A stretch of DNA of 6,865 bases. Source: CAYTYX01 sp964442325 (lineage in GTDB: Bacteria; Patescibacteriota; Saccharimonadia; Saccharimonadales; UBA10212). Positions 1 through 4,821 of this stretch are shown here, piece after piece. The number at the start of each line of letters is the position of its first letter. Position 1 is the stretch's first letter. A program made the translations under genes and the position numbers. Under the pieces are notes generated by a model. That model was not told the DNA's origin and searched no databases. It worked only from the letters and a program-made list of their open reading frames with translations. The stretch is from assembly GCA_964442325.1 (NCBI GenBank), contig CAYTYX010000022.1, positions 1 to 6,865 on the forward strand, given 5' to 3'.

Positions 1-255
1 GATTACTTCATCTGTTATATTTAAGGTTTGTTCGAGTTTGCGCGGGCCATCGGCTGGCATTTCTACGCGGTAAAATACGTAAATGCCGTGTTCTTGCTTT
101 TTAATCACGTAGGCTAGCTTGCGCTTGCCCCAGTTGTCGGTATTTATTACTTTTCCGCCGTTGTCGGCAATGATTTTTTCTACCTTGCTGGTAGCTTTAT
201 CTAGATCCAGCTCCAAGCCGGGGTCATAAATTACACCTACTTCGTATTCGTTCAA
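1..255 (-). CDS. rpsF: 30S ribosomal protein bS6, N-terminal part (3' end outside window)
   Basis: This is a component of the small ribosomal subunit that binds 16S rRNA together with bS18. The frame reads 85 codons from a TTG at 253-255 to the window edge. It begins MNEYEVGVIYDP and contains the family's hallmark segment DNWGKRKLAYVIKKQEHGIY followed by VFYRVEMPADG, matching the bS6 alpha/beta ferredoxin-like fold in order. Family members are usually about 95-135 aa, so only the last strand and tail are missing. The TTG start is chosen because AAGGAG (261-266) lies 5 nt upstream and because the next residues match the usual bS6 N-terminus. There is no in-frame ATG or GTG upstream near it. 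In most bacteria ssb and rpsR follow, which here would lie left of the window. The identification is by recognition of conserved residues, not by a database search. Confidence 0.93.
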   Translation of the reverse strand, partial: MNEYEVGVIYDPGLELDLDKATSKVEKIIADNGGKVINTDNWGKRKLAYVIKKQEHGIYVFYRVEMPADGPRKLEQTLNITDEVI

Positions 256-260
256 AACTG

Positions 261-266
261 CTCCTT
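261..266 (-). promoter_or_regulatory. Shine-Dalgarno AAGGAG fixing the TTG start of rpsF
   Basis: AAGGAG on the minus strand lies 5 nt upstream of the TTG at 253-255. It is the main evidence that translation begins at this non-ATG codon. A second AAGGAG lies at 321-326, near the predicted transcription start, but has no usable start codon in the bS6 frame. Confidence 0.75.
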
Positions 267-327
267 CGTTTGGGTTTGCCCGGCTGCCTAAAGAGTCGCG
301 CCGAGCAGAAGTTAATTTAACTCCTTA

Positions 328-356
328 AGTCTACTATTTTACTCTTGATTTGTAAA
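328..356 (-). promoter_or_regulatory. Putative sigma70-type promoter of rpsF
   Basis: Minus-strand TTTACA (351-356) and TAGACT (328-333) are separated by 17 nt. The -35 is a good match and the -10 is mediocre (4 of 6). Transcription would start near 321, giving a leader of about 65 nt before the TTG. The position, just after terminator-like hairpins behind ftsK, supports an independent ribosomal-protein transcript. Confidence 0.45.
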
Positions 357-372
357 CCTTAATTGCATCCGG

Positions 373-411
373 AAAAGCAGCCCGAGTTGGCGGATTTACT
401 CCGCAACCCGG
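373..411 (-). terminator. Candidate intrinsic terminator between ftsK and rpsF
   Basis: Read on the minus strand, the arms at 400-411 and 382-394 form a 12-bp stem (one G-U pair, one bulged base) with a 5-nt loop. A short TTTT run follows at 373-376 after five intervening bases. The stem is strong but the U-tract is short and offset, so termination efficiency is uncertain. Confidence 0.5.
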
Positions 412-415
412 CGCG

Positions 416-442
416 ATAAGAAACCGCGAAGGGGTTTCTTAT
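416..442 (-). terminator. 10-bp hairpin right after the ftsK stop codon
   Basis: ATAAGAAACC (416-425) and GGTTTCTTAT (433-442) form a perfect 10-bp stem with a 7-nt loop, starting 5 nt past the ftsK stop. The 3' arm is itself U-rich on the minus strand, but no U-tract follows. It could be a weak terminator or an mRNA 3'-end protecting hairpin working together with the stem at 382-411. Confidence 0.5.
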
Positions 443-447
443 GGGTC

Positions 448-2622
448 TTATTCTTCGTCAGGAAAGTTCTCTTCGTAGACGTCTGGCTCGGGTGTAGCGA
501 CGGTTGGCGCAGGTTCGGGTTCTTCGTCGCCAAATACCTGACTTAGGTCGCTTATCAGCACTTCACGCGGGCGTGAGCCTTCGGCCGGACCAACCAGGCC
601 CCGCTCTTCCATAATATCTATCAGTCGACTGGCTCGGCCGTAGCCAATCCGCAACTTGCGCTGCAGCAAGCTTGTACTGGCTTTGCCGCTGGTCACCACC
701 ACTTGCACCGCTTCCTTCCAAGCCGAGTCGTTTAACTCCTCGCTGGCGGCTAGCGTACCTTTGCCACCCAGTTGCACTGGTTGAGACACCACTTCTTCGT
801 CGTAGTTGGGTGGCCGCTGAGACCGCAAAAAGTCGCAGACTTTGGTTGTCTCGGCATCGCTTATGAAGGCGCCCTGGACGCGCTTAGGTTTAGTAAATTC
901 AGCGGCGTTAAACAGCAAGTCACCACTACCTAGCAGTTTCTCGGCACCGGCTTGGTCGATGATTGTCCGGCTATCTACCTGGCTGACGGTTGTAAAGGCT
1001 ATGCGAGCCGGCACGTTGGCTTTAATTAGGCCGGTAATAACATCTACGCTTGGTCGCTGAGTGGCAATTACCAAGTGGATTCCGGCGGCGCGGGCTTTTT
1101 GAGCCAGGCGTACTACCAGTGCTTCCACGTCACGGGCGGCCATCATCATTAGGTCTGCCAGCTCGTCAATCACCACCACAATGTAGGGCATCCCCTCTTC
1201 TTTTTTGAGCTCGTTATATTCGGCGATGTTGCGCTTGCCATCTTCCGAGAAAGTCTTTAGGCGTCGCTCCATCTCGGCCACGGCCCACTTTAAGGCGCTG
1301 ATGCACTTGGTTGGCTCGTTTATAACCGGTGCCAGCAAGTGCGGAATGTCTTTATAAAGCGCCATCTCGACTTGTTTAGGATCAACTAGAATAAGTTTTA
1401 GATCAGATGGGCTGTTGCGGTAAAGCAAGCTGGTCAAAAGCGTATTTATCATCACGCTCTTACCCGAACCGGTCTGGCCGGCAATCAGTAAGTGCGGCAT
1501 TTTGTCTAGGTCGGCTACCACTGGTGAGCCGGCAATATCTTTACCAATCGTAAAGGCTAGCGCGCTTTTTTGCTCGCTCCACAGCGGGCTGGTCAGCAGG
1601 CTGTGCACAGTTACGGTGGCCGGTTTGACGTTTGGCACTTCAATTCCCACGGCGCGTTTGCCCGGAATCGGCGCTTCCATACGGATTGAGGTGGCGGCTA
1701 AATCGAGCGCCAGGTTGTTTTCTAGCGCCGTTAATTTGGTGAGTTTTACCCCTGTTGGCGGTTTGAGGGTAAACTGGGTGACGCGTGGGCCAACGTTGGC
1801 GCCCTCTACCTCGACATTAATATTAAAGTTGGCAAACGTACTTTTAATAATTTCGGCGTTAGACTGCACGTCGCCGGCATCGGCTTTATCTTGTTTGTCG
1901 CTAAGTAAATCTAGCGGTGGGAATTGCCAGTCGGGGTCGGAGGCAATTGTTAGGGCGGCGTGGTTTGGGTCCGGCGCCATCTTTTCAGCGCTGCCACGCA
2001 AGCTACCCAGCCGGGCTGGACTATGGTGTTCTACTGGTACGCCTTCGTTTAGCTGGAAGCCGGGGCTCATCTTTCTCTTTAAACTAGCCAGGTCTTCGGG
2101 GTCTGCTTCTTCGTTATCTTCTCTGGGTTCGCGGCGGAAAAGTTCCAATAGCCGTAGCAAACTGCGCGGCTCAATGCCAAAAGTGAATAAAATCGCCACT
2201 AAACTTAGTACCAGAAACACCAGCGAGCTTAGGATGCGGCCTAGCGCCGGCTCGACCGCGTTACTGACAGTTAGACCCAAATGGCCGCCGTTTCTAAAGG
2301 TAGTCTGGCTCCAGCTGGCAAAAAATACTAATAAACCGCCAACCCCCAGAATTTTGGGCAGCGGCATGCGGTGATCTTCACTCATAAACTTGAGGGCGCC
2401 TAGATAAATCAGGGCCAGTGGGGCTAAAACTGTGCCGGCGCCAATTGCCCACCATGCGCCGTGCCAAAAATTGTGCGGAATTGGCGCGCTAGCAAAAGCG
2501 CCAAAAGCCAAAATAATAGCTACTACTACTAGTGATACCGAGGCGATGCCCCGCCAAAAGCCACTCATTTCTTTGGCAGTTTTGGTCCGGCGCTTAGCGC
2601 GCGTTTTTCTCTTTTTGGGCAT
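448..2622 (-). CDS. ftsK: FtsK/SpoIIIE-family DNA translocase
   Basis: This is a membrane-anchored, ATP-driven double-stranded DNA pump acting at the division septum in chromosome segregation. Numbering from the ATG at 2622 (724 aa), the protein has a very basic N-terminus (MPKKRKTRAKRRTKTAK). About four hydrophobic segments follow (roughly 22-44, 52-80, 90-108 and 124-150), then an acidic linker (about 165-240). The RecA-like motor has Walker A GQTGSGKS near 382-389, Walker B VVVIDELADLM with Asp/Glu near 486-487, and the conserved ATQRPSVDVITG segment near 520-531. A winged-helix gamma domain (about 633-692, with LLQRKLRIGYGRASRLID) is the DNA-orienting module, and a short acidic tail ends the protein. 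A TTG at 2646 in the same frame would add eight residues (MKTVILVT). Neither start has a Shine-Dalgarno, and the ATG is preferred because the lysine/arginine-rich start is family-typical. Confidence 0.95.
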   Translation of the reverse strand: MPKKRKTRAKRRTKTAKEMSGFWRGIASVSLVVVAIILAFGAFASAPIPHNFWHGAWWAIGAGTVLAPLALIYLGALKFMSEDHRMPLPKILGVGGLLVFFASWSQTTFRNGGHLGLTVSNAVEPALGRILSSLVFLVLSLVAILFTFGIEPRSLLRLLELFRREPREDNEEADPEDLASLKRKMSPGFQLNEGVPVEHHSPARLGSLRGSAEKMAPDPNHAALTIASDPDWQFPPLDLLSDKQDKADAGDVQSNAEIIKSTFANFNINVEVEGANVGPRVTQFTLKPPTGVKLTKLTALENNLALDLAATSIRMEAPIPGKRAVGIEVPNVKPATVTVHSLLTSPLWSEQKSALAFTIGKDIAGSPVVADLDKMPHLLIAGQTGSGKSVMINTLLTSLLYRNSPSDLKLILVDPKQVEMALYKDIPHLLAPVINEPTKCISALKWAVAEMERRLKTFSEDGKRNIAEYNELKKEEGMPYIVVVIDELADLMMMAARDVEALVVRLAQKARAAGIHLVIATQRPSVDVITGLIKANVPARIAFTTVSQVDSRTIIDQAGAEKLLGSGDLLFNAAEFTKPKRVQGAFISDAETTKVCDFLRSQRPPNYDEEVVSQPVQLGGKGTLAASEELNDSAWKEAVQVVVTSGKASTSLLQRKLRIGYGRASRLIDIMEERGLVGPAEGSRPREVLISDLSQVFGDEEPEPAPTVATPEPDVYEENFPDEE

Positions 2623-2677
2623 TGTTACCAGTATAACCGTTTTCAAAATAAGATTACAGGCTGGCTATACTGTTGTA

Positions 2678-2707
2678 ATTATAACACGTTTATGGTTATG
2701 GCGTCAA
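2678..2707 (-). promoter_or_regulatory. Promoter of ftsK with extended -10
   Basis: Minus-strand TTGACG (2702-2707) is followed after 18 nt by a perfect TATAAT (2678-2683) preceded by TGT, an extended -10. It is the best promoter in the window. Predicted initiation near 2671 leaves about 49 nt to the ATG at 2622. It lies directly downstream of the terminator at 2721-2759, so ftsK should be insulated from the RNA locus. Confidence 0.8.
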
Positions 2708-2720
2708 TGCCTTGGGCTAT

Positions 2721-2759
2721 AAAAAGGAAATGCCCCCGGTAGCCGAAGCTACCGGGGGC
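2721..2759 (-). terminator. Strong intrinsic terminator ending the large RNA locus
   Basis: A perfect 12-bp GC-rich stem (2748-2759 pairing with 2732-2743) is capped on the minus strand by a cUUCGg tetraloop (2744-2747). It is followed by ATTTCCTTTTT (2721-2731). Loop identity and U-run both point to minus-strand transcription. It marks the 3' end of the structured RNA region and precedes the ftsK promoter. Confidence 0.85.
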
Positions 2760-2818
2760 GCCTGTGGCCCTTGAGTTGAAGCTGCCCAGGAAAGCAGCAC
2801 CTCTCGTCTTCCTACTCA

Positions 2819-2987
2819 TTCGCCGAAGCGAACTTTTGTCGGAGAGTACTCGACGTCGCCGATGGCCCCCAGTGAGACAACCATCGGCGAGCGGCTACAG
2901 AGCTCGCGTGGTCCTCCGGCGGGAGGACCTATGGGCGTGCTCGAGCCACTCTTGCAAGACCGAAGTCTTACGACTAGCCGAAGCTAG
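2819..2987 (-). other. 3' domain of the RNA: run of UUCG-capped and long hairpins
   Basis: On the minus strand, stems at 2974-2987 (CTAGC/GCTAG), 2956-2969 (AAGAC/GTCTT) and 2819-2832 (TTCGC/GCGAA) each carry a TTCG loop closed by C-G, the exceptionally stable cUUCGg motif. Between them lie an 8-bp stem with a CGCC loop (2910-2929) and a 10-bp stem (2856-2865 with 2881-2890) with a 15-nt loop. The cUUCGg polarity exists only on the minus strand. Confidence 0.65.
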
Positions 2988-3203
2988 AATTAATCTTCAG
3001 GGGAGGATGAAAGCGAGCACGCACTCGAGCGCTTTCGCTCAATCCCCCCCAGCGCCGTTCCCTCGAGCAGGACTCACTTGCCGGCGAGCAAGCGCACACG
3101 ATGAAGGTTTTTAGCCTACGCGGGCGAGGTGTCACCGCCTTTTCGTCTACCAACATCGGTCCTCGGGAGCTTGAGCCTTGTCGCGCCGGGGCTCAAGTTG
3201 GTT

Positions 3204-3215
3204 GGGCTTCCGCCC
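3204..3215 (-). repeat. GNRA hairpin repeat, copy 5 (GGAA loop variant)
   Basis: The minus strand reads GGGCGGAAGCCC followed by AACCAA. The stem is identical to the other copies, while the loop is GGAA instead of GAAA. Both are GNRA loops, so the difference keeps the structural class. Confidence 0.7.
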
Positions 3216-3332
3216 GAATAGTTGATGGACCCGAGCGCCCTCGCGCGACTCCACAAGGGAGCGGGAGAGACTGCGGCATCGGCGGGCTATATTTCAAGCG
3301 CGCCGCCGGTTTACTACGGGCCCACCTTTGTT

Positions 3333-3344
3333 GGGCTTTCGCCC
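3333..3344 (-). repeat. GNRA hairpin repeat, copy 4
   Basis: The minus strand reads GGGCGAAAGCCC, a 4-bp stem with a GAAA tetraloop. It is part of an exact 25-nt repeat (3321-3345) shared with 3565-3589. It lies 3 nt downstream of the tRNA-like fold. Confidence 0.75.
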
Positions 3345-3347
3345 GAT

Positions 3348-3416
3348 CGCGGTGGCAGGGTTTGGGCCTGCGCCTCTCGGCGGAGAGCCGAGCGCTCTAC
3401 ATTAAGCTACACCGCT
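3348..3416 (-). ncRNA. tRNA-like cloverleaf embedded in the large RNA
   Basis: The minus strand folds as a 69-nt cloverleaf. The acceptor pairs 3410-3415 with 3349-3354 (6 bp, outermost A-G mismatch) and is followed by TA at 3409-3408. The D arm is GCTT/GAGC with loop AATGTA. The anticodon arm is CTCGG/CCGAG with 7-nt loop CTCTCCG, and the variable region is AGGC. The T arm is GCAGG/CCTGC with 7-nt loop CCCAAAC. The segment TAGCTTAATGTAGAGC closely resembles tRNA D arms. Against a working tRNA are the missing GG in the D loop, CCC in place of TTC in the T loop, C at position 37, the terminal mismatch and no encoded CCA. A CTC anticodon (Glu) is only formal. It is best read as a tRNA-derived or tRNA-mimicking domain. 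Confidence 0.5.
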
Positions 3417-3433
3417 AGCGGCTTGCGCCGCTT

Positions 3434-3500
3434 CTTGGTGGGCTTTCGCCCAGAGTTGCGGGTTCACCCCGTCCGCTTGCATGTCGCCCGCTTCAGCATG
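3434..3500 (-). repeat. Duplicated RNA module, copy b (67 nt)
   Basis: This copy aligns end to end with 3764-3831. On the minus strand both start CATGCTGAAGCGG and share a GGACGG core. Both end in the GGGCGAAAGCCC hairpin plus A(C/A)CAAG. Spacing is kept to within one base while the sequence between the shared blocks differs. Confidence 0.65.
3440..3451 (-). repeat. GNRA hairpin repeat, copy 3
   Basis: The minus strand reads GGGCGAAAGCCC followed by ACCAAG. It forms one end of the duplicated module at 3434-3500. Confidence 0.75.
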
Positions 3501-3576
3501 GCGCCATTGGACAGAGCCGAGGTTTCTACTAGGAGTAGCCTCACCCGGAGTCGACGCCGGGGAACCCACCTTTGTT

Positions 3577-3588
3577 GGGCTTTCGCCC
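3577..3588 (-). repeat. GNRA hairpin repeat, copy 2
   Basis: The minus strand reads GGGCGAAAGCCC inside the exact 25-nt repeat 3565-3589. A partial copy (TTCGGGCGAA) lies just upstream near 3602-3611. Confidence 0.75.
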
Positions 3589-3623
3589 GAATACAGAGTC
3601 CTTCGCCCGAACGTAAAACACGA

Positions 3624-3702
3624 GACTAGGCAGGGCTTTGATTTTATAGTTCGTTGCCATCCCTTACGAACTCCCTAGTCCGAAACCCTCTGGAGGTTTC
3701 GG
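3624..3702 (-). other. Nested and stacked stems in the central RNA domain
   Basis: An outer stem GACTAGG/CCTAGTC (3624-3630 with 3674-3680) encloses a 7-bp stem AGTTCGT/ACGAACT (3648-3654 with 3666-3672). It abuts an 8-bp stem CCGAAACC/GGTTTCGG (3680-3687 with 3695-3702), suggesting coaxial stacking. All pairings are perfect. Confidence 0.6.
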
Positions 3703-3763
3703 AGTCGGTATTCAGAGGCAGTTGCCATTGCTCGTACGTTCCCAGATTTGACGAAGGACTCGT

Positions 3764-3831
3764 CTTGTTGGGCTTTCGCCCAAATTGTGTTGACCCTCAC
3801 CGTCCTCCTACTTACCGGCCGCTTCAGCATG
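3764..3831 (-). repeat. Duplicated RNA module, copy a (68 nt)
   Basis: This is the partner of 3434-3500, about 330 nt upstream in the transcript. Here the CATGCTGAAGCG segment is the loop of a GCCGGC/GCCGGT stem. The module's interior takes part in a 10-bp stem with 3847-3856. Confidence 0.65.
3770..3781 (-). repeat. GNRA hairpin repeat, copy 1
   Basis: The minus strand reads GGGCGAAAGCCC followed by AACAAG. It forms one end of the duplicated module at 3764-3831. Confidence 0.75.
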
Positions 3832-3885
3832 CCGGCTTTCGTCAAATGAGGGCCAACCTTTTGACCTTTACGAGGTCGTTCACGC

Positions 3886-3934
3886 CCCGCTCTTTTTCTA
3901 TTGGAGAAAATGAGCGGGACAAGTACTACCCCGC
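3886..3934 (-). other. Mutually exclusive 5' hairpins of the RNA
   Basis: Three segments compete on the minus strand: GCGGG (3930-3934), CCCGCTC (3912-3918) and GAGCGGG (3886-3892). CCCGC can pair with either neighbour. The downstream choice gives a 7-bp stem plus a further 6-bp TTTTCT/AGAAAA helix and a 5-nt loop. The upstream choice gives a 5-bp stem. Confidence 0.45.
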
Positions 3935-3948
3935 AAAAGATAAATACA

Positions 3949-3977
3949 ATATTAGACTTTTTTAATAGCCACTGCAA
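3949..3977 (-). promoter_or_regulatory. Repeat-borne promoter candidate for the large RNA
   Basis: TTGCAG (3972-3977), partly inside repeat site A, is followed 17 nt later by TAATAT (3949-3954) on the minus strand. Initiation would fall near 3942. The hexamers are weak individually (3 and 4 of 6). The case rests on the same geometry recurring at the other repeats. Confidence 0.4.
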
Positions 3978-3985
3978 GCACAAGC
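3974..3985 (+). repeat. Interspersed repeat site A
   Basis: GCAAGCACAAGC lies 13 nt past the stop of the 239-aa gene and upstream of the structured RNA. It has the shortest match of the five copies, with unrelated sequence beyond the core. Confidence 0.7.
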
Positions 3986-3998
3986 GTTCAGCCCTGCC

Positions 3999-4718
3999 CT
4001 AAGATTCTTGAGCCTTGTCCCACTCAGCCATAAACTTTTCAAACTTGTCCTCGTTAGGCAATACCAGCGACATTATGCTAGCGGTCACCTCATGCTTAGA
4101 TGATTCGCTAAGTGTCAACAATGATTTTAGAGCTATGCTTGTTCTGCGTGCCATGTCTTTATGTATATCATTCGCCGGAACGTATATATCTAGCAAATCG
4201 AGTGTGCGAAGAGCGATATCACGTAGCCGGATAGGAACTTCTTCAGCGATAACTCGGGGGTAGACCACGGCACTTACTACTCCGGCTGAATCCAGAACTC
4301 TCCCAACTACATGTGCGGCAATAACGCGCTTGCCCTCTTTTTGTACGAGACCGGCCATATACTCTGCAAGACCCTTCCCGCCAAACGGATCATATTTTTC
4401 TGCTATGGTAGCCAATGCAGCCGCTGTTATTTTCAAATCCACTATGTGAGCCTTATATAACTTTGATAGATCTTCTGTTGGTATGTTTCTCTCCAGACCA
4501 ACAAGACTTTGGCGCACCTTCAATTTTTTGCCGTCCCCGACAAAATAAGTAGGTAAAACGTAAGTCGGGTCAATTTCTTCCGGCAAACATTCAACCACTT
4601 CAAGGCCATCTACATCTTTAGACAAGAAGCTCCACTGATACCCCTCCTCATCGTGGATTTGATTCACCAAAGCTTGCATAGTTTCATACTCGCCGCTGCC
4701 TGCTGCGTAGTTACTCAT
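3999..4718 (-). CDS. Hypothetical protein, 239 aa
   Basis: I do not recognise this protein. From the ATG at 4718 it reads MSNYAAGSGEYETMQALVNQ and ends AEWDKAQES. It has no signal peptide, membrane helix or nucleotide-binding motif that I can see. It looks soluble and mostly helical in the second half, with hydrophobic stretches around ITAAALATIAEKYDPFGGKG and RVLDSAGVVSAVVYPRV. The frame is open upstream to a TTG at 4760, but that start lies inside repeat site B and gives the repeat-derived peptide MCLHLV, so I reject it. No Shine-Dalgarno precedes the ATG. A promoter-like -10 (TTTAAT) ends 7 nt before it, so a leaderless mRNA is likely. It is divergent from the nucleotidyltransferase gene, and site A follows its stop after 13 nt. 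Confidence 0.72.
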   Translation of the reverse strand: MSNYAAGSGEYETMQALVNQIHDEEGYQWSFLSKDVDGLEVVECLPEEIDPTYVLPTYFVGDGKKLKVRQSLVGLERNIPTEDLSKLYKAHIVDLKITAAALATIAEKYDPFGGKGLAEYMAGLVQKEGKRVIAAHVVGRVLDSAGVVSAVVYPRVIAEEVPIRLRDIALRTLDLLDIYVPANDIHKDMARRTSIALKSLLTLSESSKHEVTASIMSLVLPNEDKFEKFMAEWDKAQES

Positions 4719-4725
4719 TAATTGG

Positions 4726-4754
4726 ATTAAATAGTTTTGCCCCACCAGATGCAA
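4726..4754 (-). promoter_or_regulatory. Repeat-borne promoter of the 239-aa gene
   Basis: TTGCAT (4749-4754), starting in the left arm of site B, and TTTAAT (4726-4731) are separated by 17 nt. The ATG at 4718 begins 7 nt after the -10, where initiation itself is expected, predicting a leaderless transcript. Confidence 0.5.
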
Positions 4755-4790
4755 GCACAACCAAAATCAAAACCTTGCGGTTATGCTTGC
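4751..4790 (+). repeat. Interspersed repeat site B, forming an inverted repeat
   Basis: The core GCAAGCACAACCAAAATC is followed by an inverted partner. GCAAGCA and AACC (4751-4762) pair with GGTT and TGCTTGC (4779-4790), giving an 11-bp stem with one mismatch and a 16-nt loop. The first 18 nt are identical to site E. It sits between two divergent genes and each arm carries a TTGC element pointing outward. Confidence 0.8.
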
Positions 4791-4815
4791 AATAATATTG
4801 CCCGCCATATATAAC
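4787..4815 (+). promoter_or_regulatory. Repeat-borne promoter of the nucleotidyltransferase gene
   Basis: TTGCAA (4787-4792), from the right arm of site B, and TATAAC (4810-4815) are 17 nt apart. The ATG at 4822 is 6 nt past the -10, predicting a leaderless or nearly leaderless mRNA. Confidence 0.55.
4789..4801 (+). promoter_or_regulatory. Operator-like palindrome in the promoter spacer
   Basis: GCAATAATATTGC is a perfect 13-nt palindrome with 6-nt arms. It overlaps the -35 and fills the spacer of the plus-strand promoter. A regulator bound here would block RNA polymerase. It could also be chance in AT-rich sequence. Confidence 0.35.
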
Positions 4816-4821
4816 AGGGCT

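Larger units (their letters stand above)
2721..3942 (-). ncRNA. Candidate large structured non-coding RNA, about 1.2 kb
   Basis: No credible protein gene fits this 1.2-kb stretch. Its short reading frames cross perfect palindromes and lack family resemblance. The minus strand instead contains a continuous series of stable elements. These are UUCG-capped hairpins at 2819-2832, 2956-2969 and 2974-2987, a 10-bp stem at 2856-2890, an 8-bp stem at 2910-2929, a 9-bp closing stem pairing about 3000-3008 with 3043-3051, and an 8-bp stem at 3170-3197. Further on are five GNRA-capped GGGC/GCCC hairpins, a GCAA-capped hairpin at 3417-3432, a tRNA-like cloverleaf at 3348-3416, nested stems at 3624-3702, and a 10-bp long-range stem pairing about 3847-3856 with 3790-3799. 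Tetraloop polarity sets the strand. The 5' end is inferred from the promoter-like signal at 3949-3977 and the 3' end from the terminator. I saw none of the conserved RNase P, tmRNA or SRP RNA sequences. The function is unknown. Confidence 0.6.

Noticed and set aside
1502..2374. 290-codon plus-strand frame opposite ftsK
   Set aside because: It is a shadow of the ftsK coding strand. FtsK has clear Walker motifs and a gamma domain, and this frame has no recognisable domain.
2623..2646. TTG start for ftsK adding MKTVILVT
   Set aside because: It has no ribosome site. The added hydrophobic residues precede an otherwise typical basic N-terminus that begins at an ATG. It remains possible but is less likely.
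3348..3416. Functional tRNA-Glu (CTC)
   Set aside because: The D loop lacks GG, the T loop has CCC for TTC, position 37 is C, the first acceptor pair is mismatched and no CCA follows. I report it as tRNA-like instead.
2764..3678. Several plus- and minus-strand frames of 60-135 codons in the GC-rich region
   Set aside because: They overlap each other, cross perfect palindromes, are arginine/serine/proline-rich as expected from GC-rich non-coding DNA, and lack ribosome sites.
3204..3781. CRISPR array
   Set aside because: The repeated unit is only 12-25 nt with irregular 107-193 nt spacing filled by structured sequence, and no cas genes are present.
2721..3942. RNase P RNA, tmRNA or SRP RNA
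   Set aside because: I searched both strands by eye for the conserved GAAAGTCC and ACAGAA segments, the tmRNA 5'/3' ends with CCA, and the SRP GGAAGGAAGCAGC-type loop. Only loose look-alikes occur (for example AGGAAAGCAGC near 2789), not in a matching fold.
3675..3983. Minus-strand 102-codon frame starting MCLQWLLKKSN
   Set aside because: Its start lies in repeat site A. It runs through the competing hairpins, the duplicated module and a GNRA hairpin, and shows no protein-family features. I treat it as part of the structured RNA.
3170..4020. 13-nt match CTTGAGCCTTGTC at 3170-3182 and 4008-4020
   Set aside because: A match of this length is expected by chance about once in a few windows of this size. 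One copy is part of a hairpin and the other is in coding sequence, with no extension of similarity.
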